From Desulfobulbus sp. (GTDB taxonomy: Bacteria > Pseudomonadota > Gammaproteobacteria > Burkholderiales > Rhodocyclaceae), in the NCBI GenBank assembly GCA_009782025.1, contig WQUQ01000084.1, positions 1 to 6,362 of the forward strand: a DNA stretch of 6,362 nucleotides, in the 5' to 3' direction. Position numbers and translations under genes: made by a program. Positions 1-5,456 of the stretch are shown piece after piece. Within the stretch, counting starts at the first letter, position 1. Every line of letters begins with the position of its first letter. The notes under the pieces are model-generated. The model saw nothing but the letters and a program-made list of their open reading frames with translations. It made no database searches and was not told the DNA's origin.

Positions 1-893
1 GGCTCCAGCGCGAAGAACGCGGCAACGCCTTCTGGCTCAGGCTGATGCGCAGAATTTCCCTGTTGCTGGGCCGCCGTCTGTCGCGCCTCGTCCTTTACGG
101 CATCGCGCTCTACTTCGTCCTCGCCGTACCCAAAGCGCGCCAGGCTTCGCGCAACTACCTCGGCCGCGTATTGCTGCGCCGCGTCACGCTGTTCGACCTG
201 TATCGCCACATCCTGACTTTTGCCAGCACCATCCACGACCGCATTTATCTGCTCAATGATCGCTACGATCTGTTCGACATCCGCCTCTCCGGCGCCGAGG
301 CGCTGCATGAAATGCACCGCGAGCAGCGGGGCTGCCTGCTGTTTGGCGCGCATCTCGGCAGTTTTGAAATCCTGCGCAGCATCGCCCGCGGCAATGGCAT
401 GCTCAAGCTCAGCGTCGCCATGTTCCCGGAGAACGCGCGCCATATCAACGACATGCTGGCCGCCATCAATCCGGGCGTGATGGCGGACATCATTCCGCTC
501 GGCCAGATCGATTCCATGCTGATCCTGCACCGGCGGCTGCAACAGGGCGACATGATCGGCGTGCTGGCCGACCGCGCCAGCGGCCCGGACAGCTATCTGA
601 GCACGCCCTTTCTCGGCGCGCCGGCGCGCTTTCCTTCCGGGCCGCTGCGCATGGCGGCGCTCTTGAAACAGCCGGTCTGGTTCATGGCCGGGCTGTATCG
701 GGGCGGCAATCGTTATGACGTACAATTCGAGCTATTGGAAGATTTCTCCGGCCCGCCCGCCAGGCGCGAGGACGCCGTGCGGTCGCTGCTGGAAAAATAT
801 GCCGCCGCCCTCGAACGCCATTGCCGCGCCGCGCCGTACAACTGGTTCAATTTTTTCGATTTCTGGAAAATTCCGAATGATGAAACTGCCTGA
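1..893 (+). CDS. HtrB/LpxL-like lipid acyltransferase of an aryl polyene cluster (5' partial)
   Basis: The frame is open from base 3 with no start of its own: codons 3-44 read LQREERGNAFWLRL and run straight into the first ATG at 45, and the 'gg' at bases 1-2 could end a Trp codon. W..x.ERG...LRL is how this family usually begins, so the true start is probably a few codons upstream of the window, unless a glycosyltransferase domain is fused in front. ATG 45 is an internal Met. Counting from that Met, the acyltransferase signature is GAHLGSFE with the HX4E pair His103/Glu108 (bases 351-368), followed by GVLADRA (172-178), FLGAPARFPSGP (189-200) and the terminal block PYNWFNFFDFW. A hydrophobic segment near residues 13-29 suggests inner-membrane association. 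HtrB/LpxL enzymes transfer acyl chains from acyl-ACP to a lipid-linked sugar; here the acceptor is probably the glycolipid that carries the polyene (inference). The 3' end overlaps the next gene by 17 nt. Confidence 0.88.
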   Translation, partial: LQREERGNAFWLRLMRRISLLLGRRLSRLVLYGIALYFVLAVPKARQASRNYLGRVLLRRVTLFDLYRHILTFASTIHDRIYLLNDRYDLFDIRLSGAEALHEMHREQRGCLLFGAHLGSFEILRSIARGNGMLKLSVAMFPENARHINDMLAAINPGVMADIIPLGQIDSMLILHRRLQQGDMIGVLADRASGPDSYLSTPFLGAPARFPSGPLRMAALLKQPVWFMAGLYRGGNRYDVQFELLEDFSGPPARREDAVRSLLEKYAAALERHCRAAPYNWFNFFDFWKIPNDETA

Positions 894-1479
894 CATCGCA
901 CGTCTCGCCTGCCTGCTTTCATTCCTGGCATGTCTGCCGCTGTTCGCCCTGCCCGCCTGGGCCGAGGGCTGGCAGCCGGCGCAACTGATGGAATTGCTGG
1001 CGCAGAAAAAAACCGGCAAGGCCACGTTCACCGAGAAAAAAACCATCGGCATTCTCGATCAGCCGGTCGTCTCGTCCGGCAAGCTCTCCTTCACCGCGCC
1101 GGACAAGCTGGAAAAAATCACGCTGACGCCGCAGCGCGAATCGCTGCTGCTCGATGGCGACACGCTGACCATCGAGCGTCAAGGCAAGCAGCCCATGACG
1201 GTCAATATCAAAAACCATCCCGAAGCCGCGATGTTCATCGAAAGCATACGCGGCACGCTGGCCGGCGATCTCTCCGCGCTGGAGCGCTTTTATCGGGTTG
1301 AACTGAGCGGCGCGCCCGATCACTGGCAACTCAAACTGACGCCGAGGCAGGAGGACGCCGGCACGGTGTTCAGCAGCATTCGCATCGCCGGTTCCCAGGC
1401 GGATGTCAAAACCATTCATCTCGAACAACGCGACGGCGATCAGTCGGTGATGACCATCACCCCCATTCCAGGTCAATGA
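877..1479 (+). CDS. Periplasmic LolA-like outer membrane lipoprotein carrier-type protein
   Basis: The protein has 200 residues. It starts at ATG 877 (a second in-frame ATG lies at 880), inside the end of the acyltransferase gene, with a weak GGA at 865-867 as possible ribosome binding site. The N-terminus is a clear Sec signal peptide: MMKLPDIAR, a hydrophobic core over residues 10-26, and an AWA|E cleavage site after Ala29. The mature part has the LolA-like pattern of alternating short strands: FTEKKTIGILDQP, SSGKLSFTAPDKLEKITLTP, then LLLDGDTLTIE, and a late block LKLTPRQEDAG. LolA proteins form an open beta-barrel that shields acyl chains while carrying lipoproteins across the periplasm. 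The paralogues encoded beside MMPL pumps in aryl polyene clusters are thought to carry the pigment lipid rather than lipoproteins. The stop overlaps the exporter start in ATGA. An upstream extension of the same frame, back to 715, lies within the acyltransferase and is not coding. Confidence 0.87.
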   Translation: MMKLPDIARLACLLSFLACLPLFALPAWAEGWQPAQLMELLAQKKTGKATFTEKKTIGILDQPVVSSGKLSFTAPDKLEKITLTPQRESLLLDGDTLTIERQGKQPMTVNIKNHPEAAMFIESIRGTLAGDLSALERFYRVELSGAPDHWQLKLTPRQEDAGTVFSSIRIAGSQADVKTIHLEQRDGDQSVMTITPIPGQ

Positions 1480-3827
1480 GCCAACCCATGAAACCCGGCA
1501 TCCGGCATCTGCCCGTCGCCTTGTGGCTCGCCGCCATGCTGGCCTGCGTTCTGGTCATCGCCAACACCCGTTTCGTCTCCGATCTCTCCGCCTTCATGCC
1601 GCGCTCGCCGAGCGAGCGCCAGCAATTGCTGATCGACCAACTGCGCGACGGCGCGCTCGCCCGCCTCATCATGATCGGCATCGAAGGCGGCGACGCCGGG
1701 GAGCGCGCCCGCCTGTCGCGCGAACTCGGCGTCAAACTGCGCGCCAGCGGCTTGTTCGTCGGCATCCAGAACGGCGATGCGGCCATGGAGCAGCGCGACC
1801 GCCTGTATTTCTTCGACAACCGCTACCTGCTCGCCCCCGATCTCGCCGCCGCCGATTTCACCGTCGACGGCTTGCACGCGGCCATCAGCGATTCGATCAC
1901 GGCGCTGGCCGGCGATGCCGGCCTGTTCCTGAAAAAAATATTCCCCCGCGACCCCACCGGTCAAACGCTGCAACTGCTCGAACAGTTCGTCGGCAAATCG
2001 ATGCCGCACAGCGAGCATGGCGCCTGGGCCTCGGTCGATGGCCAGCGCGCCGTGCTGCTGGCCTATACGCGCGCCCCCGGCACCGACACCAGGGCGCAGG
2101 CCGAGGCCATCGACGCCATTCGCCAGACCTTCGCGCAACTCCCCGAGCGCCAGGCCGACACGCGCATTCTGCTGAGCGGCACCAGCGTCTTTTCGGTGCA
2201 ATCGCGCAACACCATCGAAGGCGAAGTCAGCAAGCTCGCCAGCGCCAGTCTGCTGCTCGTCGCCAGTCTGCTGTTGCTGGTTTACCGCTCGCCGCGCCTG
2301 CTGGCGCTCGGGCTGCTGCCGGTGCTGACCGGCGCGCTGACCGGCATCGCGGCGGTCAGCCTGTCCTTCGGTCAGGTGCATGGCCTGACGCTGGGTTTCG
2401 GCACCACCTTGATCGGCGAAGCCGTCGATTACTCGATCTATTTCTACCTGCAACGGGCCGGGCAACTCAACCAGAAACATTTCTGGCGCACCGTCTGGCT
2501 TGGCGTTTCCACCTCGATCGCCGGCTTTTCCGTGCTGCTGTTCTCCGGCTTCCCCGGCCTCGCCCAGCTTGGCGTGTATTCCGTCTGCGGCCTGATCGCG
2601 GCGGTGCTCGCCACGCGCTACCTGCTGCCGACGCTGCTGCCGCAGCAACTCGATCTGCGCGACCTCCATCGTTTCGGCCTGGCCTTCGACGGCCTGCTCA
2701 ACCGCACCGCCCGCCTGCGCTGGCTGCCGCTGCTGTTCGCCGTCATCGCCGCCGCCGTGATCGTCCAGCATCGCGGGCAAATCTGGAACCGCAATCTCGC
2801 CACGCTGAGTCCCATTTCCAAAGCCGATCAGCAACTCGACCTGAAACTGCGCAACGACCTCGGCGCGCCGGATCTGCGCTTCATGCTCGCCTTCGCCGCG
2901 CCGAGCGAAGAACTCGCCCTGCAAGGCGCGGAAAAAGCGGGCGCGGTATTGCGCGAACTGACGCAGCAAAAGCTCATCGCCGGTTTCGATTCCCCGGCTT
3001 TCGCGCTGCCCAGCCAGGCGGCGCAACGGGCGCGCCAGCACAGCATCCCCGATGCCGACGAGATGCGGCGACGCTTGCCACAGGCGCTGGCCGGCCTGCC
3101 GGTCGGCAGCGACAAACTGCAAGCCTTTCTCGCCGACCTGCAAGCGGCGCGCGACCGCGCGCCCTTGCTGCGCGCCGATCTCGACGGCACCTCGGCGGCG
3201 CTGCTGGTCGATTCGCTACTGTTCAAACGCAGCAACGACACTCTCGTCCTGATCCTGCTGCGCACGCAGGACAGCAGCGCCGACAGGCCGCTCGACATCG
3301 ACCGCGTGCAAGCGGCCCTGGAGAAAACCGGCCTGCCGCATCTGGTCGTCATCGACCTGCTGGAAGAATCGACCAATCTGTTCGACGATTACCGCCACGA
3401 AATTTTCGTGCTGGCCGCCCTCGGCTGCCTGGTGATCTGCGTGCTGCTGCTGTTCGCGCTGCGCTCCGCCGCGCGCATGCTGCGCGTCACCGTGCCGCTG
3501 TTCTGCGCCATCGCCTGCGTCACGGCCGTCCTGCTGGCCAGTGGCGCGCAGTTGACCATCCTGCATCTGGTCAGCCTGCTGCTGGTCGTCGCCATCGGCT
3601 CCAACTACGCGCTGTTCTTTGAAAGCGGCGGTGGCAGCGATACGCCGGAAGAACGCCGCCGCATGCAGGTTTCGCTGGTCGTCGCCACCACCTGCATCAT
3701 CGGCAGCTTCGGCATCCTCGCGCTGTCGAACATTCCGGTACTGTCGTCCATCGGCAGCACGGTCGGCCTCGGCGCGCTGTTCGCCTTCGTGTTCTCCATG
3801 TTCCTGTCGCGGCGGGTTGCCGCATGA
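1476..3827 (+). CDS. MMPL/RND-superfamily exporter of the aryl polyene cluster
   Basis: The protein has 783 residues and the duplicated RND layout. TM1 is at about 12-29, followed by a periplasmic loop to about 250 and TM2-6 at about 254-386. TM7 is at about 413-431, with a second periplasmic loop to about 640 and TM8-12 at about 643-778. TM4 carries GEAVDYSIYFY with Asp318-Tyr319, the MMPL-type proton-relay position. The matching TM10 segment reads AIGSNYALFFE, with Asn710 where many MMPL proteins have Asp. The length fits the compact MMPL exporters of aryl polyene clusters. It probably extracts the polyene lipid from the inner membrane and hands it to the LolA-like protein encoded just upstream. 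The start at 1476 overlaps the previous stop in ATGA; ATG 1488 (MKPGIRH) is a possible alternative, but neither has a well-spaced Shine-Dalgarno. The stop overlaps the deacetylase start, again as ATGA. Long open frames on the other strand and in another forward frame are composition shadows. Confidence 0.92.
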   Translation: MSQPMKPGIRHLPVALWLAAMLACVLVIANTRFVSDLSAFMPRSPSERQQLLIDQLRDGALARLIMIGIEGGDAGERARLSRELGVKLRASGLFVGIQNGDAAMEQRDRLYFFDNRYLLAPDLAAADFTVDGLHAAISDSITALAGDAGLFLKKIFPRDPTGQTLQLLEQFVGKSMPHSEHGAWASVDGQRAVLLAYTRAPGTDTRAQAEAIDAIRQTFAQLPERQADTRILLSGTSVFSVQSRNTIEGEVSKLASASLLLVASLLLLVYRSPRLLALGLLPVLTGALTGIAAVSLSFGQVHGLTLGFGTTLIGEAVDYSIYFYLQRAGQLNQKHFWRTVWLGVSTSIAGFSVLLFSGFPGLAQLGVYSVCGLIAAVLATRYLLPTLLPQQLDLRDLHRFGLAFDGLLNRTARLRWLPLLFAVIAAAVIVQHRGQIWNRNLATLSPISKADQQLDLKLRNDLGAPDLRFMLAFAAPSEELALQGAEKAGAVLRELTQQKLIAGFDSPAFALPSQAAQRARQHSIPDADEMRRRLPQALAGLPVGSDKLQAFLADLQAARDRAPLLRADLDGTSAALLVDSLLFKRSNDTLVLILLRTQDSSADRPLDIDRVQAALEKTGLPHLVVIDLLEESTNLFDDYRHEIFVLAALGCLVICVLLLFALRSAARMLRVTVPLFCAIACVTAVLLASGAQLTILHLVSLLLVVAIGSNYALFFESGGGSDTPEERRRMQVSLVVATTCIIGSFGILALSNIPVLSSIGSTVGLGALFAFVFSMFLSRRVAA
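2243..2278 (+). repeat. In-frame 18-bp tandem duplication inside the exporter gene
   Basis: The 13-nt string CGCCAGTCTGCTG occurs at 2243-2255 and again at 2261-2273, an 18-nt period. It encodes two back-to-back six-residue units, ASLLLV and ASLLLL (residues 257-268), at the start of TM2. Because the period is a multiple of three, a change in copy number would lengthen or shorten the helix by six residues without breaking the frame. Leucine-rich helices produce such repeats easily, so this may be no more than biased codon use. Confidence 0.45.
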
Positions 3828-4615
3828 ATCAGCGTGCCTGGCGTCCCGCGCCGTTCGTCATGGCGTCGCTCATCGTCGCCGTCGCCGCGCTCATTGTGTT
3901 GTGGTTCGTCCCCCCTTGGCGATTGTGGGCGCTTGCCGTCCTGCTGCTCAATTTCGCCGCCAGCACGCTGGCGGGGCTGTTACCGCGTTGCGCGCTGCTC
4001 GGCGAAAATTTGACGCGGCTGCCTCCAGCCGCGGCACAGCGCGGCGAAGTCGCTCTTACCTTCGACGACGGCCCCGACCCCGAAATCACGCCGCAGGTGC
4101 TGCACATTCTCGACCAGCATCAAATCCGCGCCACCTTCTTCTGCATCGGCGAAAAAGCCGCCGCCCATCCCGACCTCTGCCGCGCCATGCTGGCGCGCGG
4201 CCATCGTCTCGAAAATCACGGCCAGCGCCACCACACCCTGCTGGCCTTTTCCGGCTCCGGCGGCTGGCGGCGCGAAATCGGCGAAGCACAAAAAATACTC
4301 GAACGCCTCGGCGGCCAACCGCGCTTCTTTCGCCCGCTCGCCGGTTTGCGCAACCCAATGCTGGATGCCGTGCTGCACGCCGCCGGCCTGCGCCTGGCAA
4401 GCTGGACGCGGCGCGGCTACGACACGCGCTGCGGCGACGCCGATGCCGTGCTGGCGCGGCTGACGCGCCATCTAGCGGCGGGAGACATTCTGTTACTGCA
4501 CGATGGCAATGCCGCCCGCGACGCGCAGGGCATGCCGGTCGTGTTCACCGTATTGCCGCGCCTGCTCGCCGAATTGTCGGCCCGCAACCTTCATCCTGTT
4601 CCGCTCGACGCCTGA
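3824..4615 (+). CDS. Membrane-anchored NodB-type polysaccharide deacetylase
   Basis: The protein has 263 residues. Two hydrophobic segments at the N-terminus (about 12-30 and 33-52) would anchor it in the inner membrane, with the catalytic domain probably facing the periplasm. The NodB (carbohydrate esterase 4) motifs appear in order. TFDDGPDP (79-86) carries the base Asp81 and metal ligand Asp82. NHGQRHH follows, with His122 and His126 in the HxxxH spacing, but Gly instead of the usual Ser/Thr after the first His. Then come FFRPLAG (168-174, a variant of RPPxG), SWTRRGYDT (193-201) and DILLLHDG (221-228, His226). CE4 enzymes remove N- or O-acetyl groups from sugars using a divalent metal. 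In this operon the likely target is an acetylated sugar of the polyene glycolipid (inference); peptidoglycan or exopolysaccharide cannot be excluded. It starts within the exporter stop (ATGA) and ends one base into the methyltransferase start (TGATG). Confidence 0.88.
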   Translation: MNQRAWRPAPFVMASLIVAVAALIVLWFVPPWRLWALAVLLLNFAASTLAGLLPRCALLGENLTRLPPAAAQRGEVALTFDDGPDPEITPQVLHILDQHQIRATFFCIGEKAAAHPDLCRAMLARGHRLENHGQRHHTLLAFSGSGGWRREIGEAQKILERLGGQPRFFRPLAGLRNPMLDAVLHAAGLRLASWTRRGYDTRCGDADAVLARLTRHLAAGDILLLHDGNAARDAQGMPVVFTVLPRLLAELSARNLHPVPLDA

Positions 4616-5331
4616 TGCAGCCCAAATCAAAAAAACGACTGCTCGAATTCGCCACCGCGCCCTATCGTCAAACCGGCTACATCAATCACCGCTGGGCCTG
4701 CGGCAAGCTCGGTCACGACCGCATTTTTGCCGCCATGCTCGACCAGAAGGTGTTCCCGGACAATGCCACCGTGCTCGACCTCGGCTGCGGCCGCGGCCTG
4801 CTCGCCGCCTGGATGCTCGGCGCGGAACGCCTGGCCGAAGGCGGCGGCTGGGATGGCGATGCGCCGCCCAAAAACTTGCGTTTTCGCGGCGTCGAACTGA
4901 TGGAGCGCGAAGCCGTTTGCGGCAACCGCGCCCTGCAACCGCTGTACGGCCAGCGCGTGCAATTGCAAGGCGGCGACATGCGCGACGCCGACCTGACCGG
5001 CATTGACGCCGTGACCATTTTCGACGCGCTGCACTACATCCCCTACGCCGAACAGGACGCGCTGCTCGATCGCATTCGCGCCGCGCTCGGCAGCGGCGGC
5101 CTGTTCGTCACCCGCATCGGCAACGCCGACGGCGGCTGGCGCTTCACCGTCAGCCGCTGGGTGGACGCCTGCATGTTCTTCATTCAGGGCCACCGCCAGT
5201 CGCGCACCTTCTGCCGCCCGCTGGCGGCCTGGATCGCCCGGCTGGAAGCACTCGGCTTCACGGTGCGCGCCACGCCGATGAGCGCCGGCACACCCTTCGC
5301 CAACGTCATGCTGGTGGCGCGCCTGCCATGA
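4615..5331 (+). CDS. Class I SAM-dependent methyltransferase
   Basis: The protein has 238 residues. The start is ATG 4615, which shares one base with the deacetylase stop (TGATG). There is no convincing Shine-Dalgarno, so it is probably translated by termination-reinitiation. The same frame stays open far upstream, but that part lies over the exporter and deacetylase genes and is arginine-rich shadow. The SAM-binding motif I is VLDLGCGRG (53-61). The acidic-loop residue is in RGVELMERE (Glu94), motif II is around GGDMRDADL (119-127), and the following strand is DAVTIFDALHYIP. A glycine-rich insert (about 70-88, AEGGGWDGDAPP) widens the gap between motif I and the acidic loop. Methyltransferases recur in aryl polyene clusters, where methylation of the aromatic head group is known; whether this one acts on the ring or on the glycolipid cannot be read from the sequence. 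Confidence 0.87.
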   Translation: MQPKSKKRLLEFATAPYRQTGYINHRWACGKLGHDRIFAAMLDQKVFPDNATVLDLGCGRGLLAAWMLGAERLAEGGGWDGDAPPKNLRFRGVELMEREAVCGNRALQPLYGQRVQLQGGDMRDADLTGIDAVTIFDALHYIPYAEQDALLDRIRAALGSGGLFVTRIGNADGGWRFTVSRWVDACMFFIQGHRQSRTFCRPLAAWIARLEALGFTVRATPMSAGTPFANVMLVARLP

Positions 5332-5346
5332 CCACGGTGCAAGCGC

Positions 5347-5369
5347 AAGCCTCGGCTTTCAGGCCGAGG
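5347..5369 (+). repeat. Hairpin repeat unit, copy 1
   Basis: AAG (5347-5349) precedes the stem CCTCGGC (5350-5356), which pairs perfectly with GCCGAGG (5363-5369). A T-G wobble between 5357 and 5362 can close the loop, leaving TTCA. The unit aligns with the one at 5425-5447: same AAGCCTC start, same TTCA loop, same GAGG end, but a different stem core that is still paired. It begins 15 nt after the methyltransferase stop. It lacks a following T-run, so it does not look like an intrinsic terminator. Confidence 0.75.
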
Positions 5370-5386
5370 TCAAGCGAGCCAAGCGT

Positions 5387-5414
5387 AATCTCGGCGCCAA
5401 AGGCGCCCCCGATT
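5387..5414 (+). other. Central stem-loop between the two hairpin repeats
   Basis: GGCGCC (5393-5398) and GGCGCC (5402-5407) are separated by AAA and form a 6-bp stem. Outside an internal loop (TC opposite CCC), AATC (5387-5390) pairs with GATT (5411-5414), extending the helix by 4 bp. The nested pairing on both sides of the internal loop makes a structured RNA more likely than chance GC pairing alone, although GGCGCC is self-complementary and common in GC-rich DNA. Confidence 0.5.
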
Positions 5415-5424
5415 CGTGGCGAGG

Positions 5425-5447
5425 AAGCCTCTGGCTTCAGCCAGAGG
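5425..5447 (+). repeat. Hairpin repeat unit, copy 2, overlapping the dehydratase ribosome binding site
   Basis: AAG (5425-5427) precedes an 8-bp perfect stem: CCTCTGGC (5428-5435), loop TTCA (5436-5439), GCCAGAGG (5440-5447). Compared with the copy at 5347-5369, the outer stem and loop are kept while the inner stem bases differ on both arms so that pairing is preserved. The 3' arm contains the AGAGG part of the Shine-Dalgarno of the dehydratase gene that follows. Confidence 0.78.
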
Positions 5448-5450
5448 AGA
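5443..5450 (+). promoter_or_regulatory. Ribosome binding site of the dehydratase, partly inside a hairpin
   Basis: AGAGGAGA lies 6 nt before ATG 5457 and, with the GGAGAG at 5907-5912 ahead of the ketoreductase, is one of the two convincing Shine-Dalgarnos in the window. It fixes the dehydratase start at 5457 rather than the upstream in-frame ATG at 5328. Its first five bases belong to the 3' arm of the hairpin at 5428-5447, so ribosome access would require that hairpin to open or be passed by a translating ribosome. Confidence 0.7.
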
Positions 5451-5456
5451 CTCACC

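Larger units (their letters stand above)
5346..5456 (+). mobile_element. Possible remnant of an IS200/IS605-type element end (hairpin-rich spacer)
   Basis: This is the only intergenic stretch of the window in an otherwise overlapping gene string, and nearly all of it folds into three perfect or near-perfect hairpins. The last hairpin, with an AAGCC start, TTCA loop and a GAGGAGACTCACC tail, resembles the right-end subterminal hairpins of IS200/IS605-family (tnpB-bearing) elements as I remember them. These typically have a TTCA or TTTA loop followed by a purine-rich GGAG run and TCA. No transposase or tnpB coding remains. The short direct repeat CAAGCG flanks the first hairpin (5340-5345 and 5371-5376) and recurs at 5380-5385. 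A REP-like intergenic repeat or a plain RNA control element are the main alternatives. Confidence 0.3.

Noticed and set aside
892..940. Lipobox-like LAC at residues 17-19 of the LolA-like protein, suggesting a lipoprotein
   Set aside because: Phe and Leu at -3 and -2 do not fit the lipobox, and the hydrophobic stretch continues past the Cys to a good AWA|E signal peptidase I site.
1006..1042. Two A7 runs 30 nt apart in the LolA-like gene (1006-1012, 1036-1042), with others at 1932-1938 and 4629-4635, as possible slippage or frameshift sites
   Set aside because: Each encodes Lys-Lys or Lys-Lys-containing sequence in an intact frame, with no downstream stimulatory structure or alternative product that I can see.
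1473..3143. A 556-codon open frame on the minus strand opposite the exporter
   Set aside because: It is Gln/Arg/Ala-rich with no recognisable domain, and lies fully opposite a well-supported membrane protein. In GC-rich DNA such frames arise from third-position G/C bias.
1523..3622. A 699-codon forward frame overlapping the exporter
   Set aside because: It is dominated by Arg, Ala and Pro, the usual product of reading a GC-rich gene out of frame; the exporter frame has clear TM segments and the DY motif.
3809..3823. Hairpin GCGGC-GGGTT-GCCGC immediately before the deacetylase start
   Set aside because: It is only 5 bp, lies inside the exporter's coding end and has a composition expected by chance in GC-rich DNA; it has no partner copy.
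3619..4614. Long upstream extension of the methyltransferase frame
   Set aside because: It overlaps the exporter end and the whole deacetylase gene, and is Arg/Ala/Pro-rich. Protein-like sequence begins only at Met 4615.
4627..5193. A 188-codon minus-strand frame opposite the methyltransferase
   Set aside because: No domain, low-complexity Ala/Gly/Gln composition and no ribosome binding site; a shadow of the sense gene.
5347..5447. CRISPR array or intrinsic terminator in the spacer before the dehydratase
   Set aside because: Only two diverged units with no regular spacer and no T-run after any hairpin; downstream genes are coupled and belong to the same pathway.
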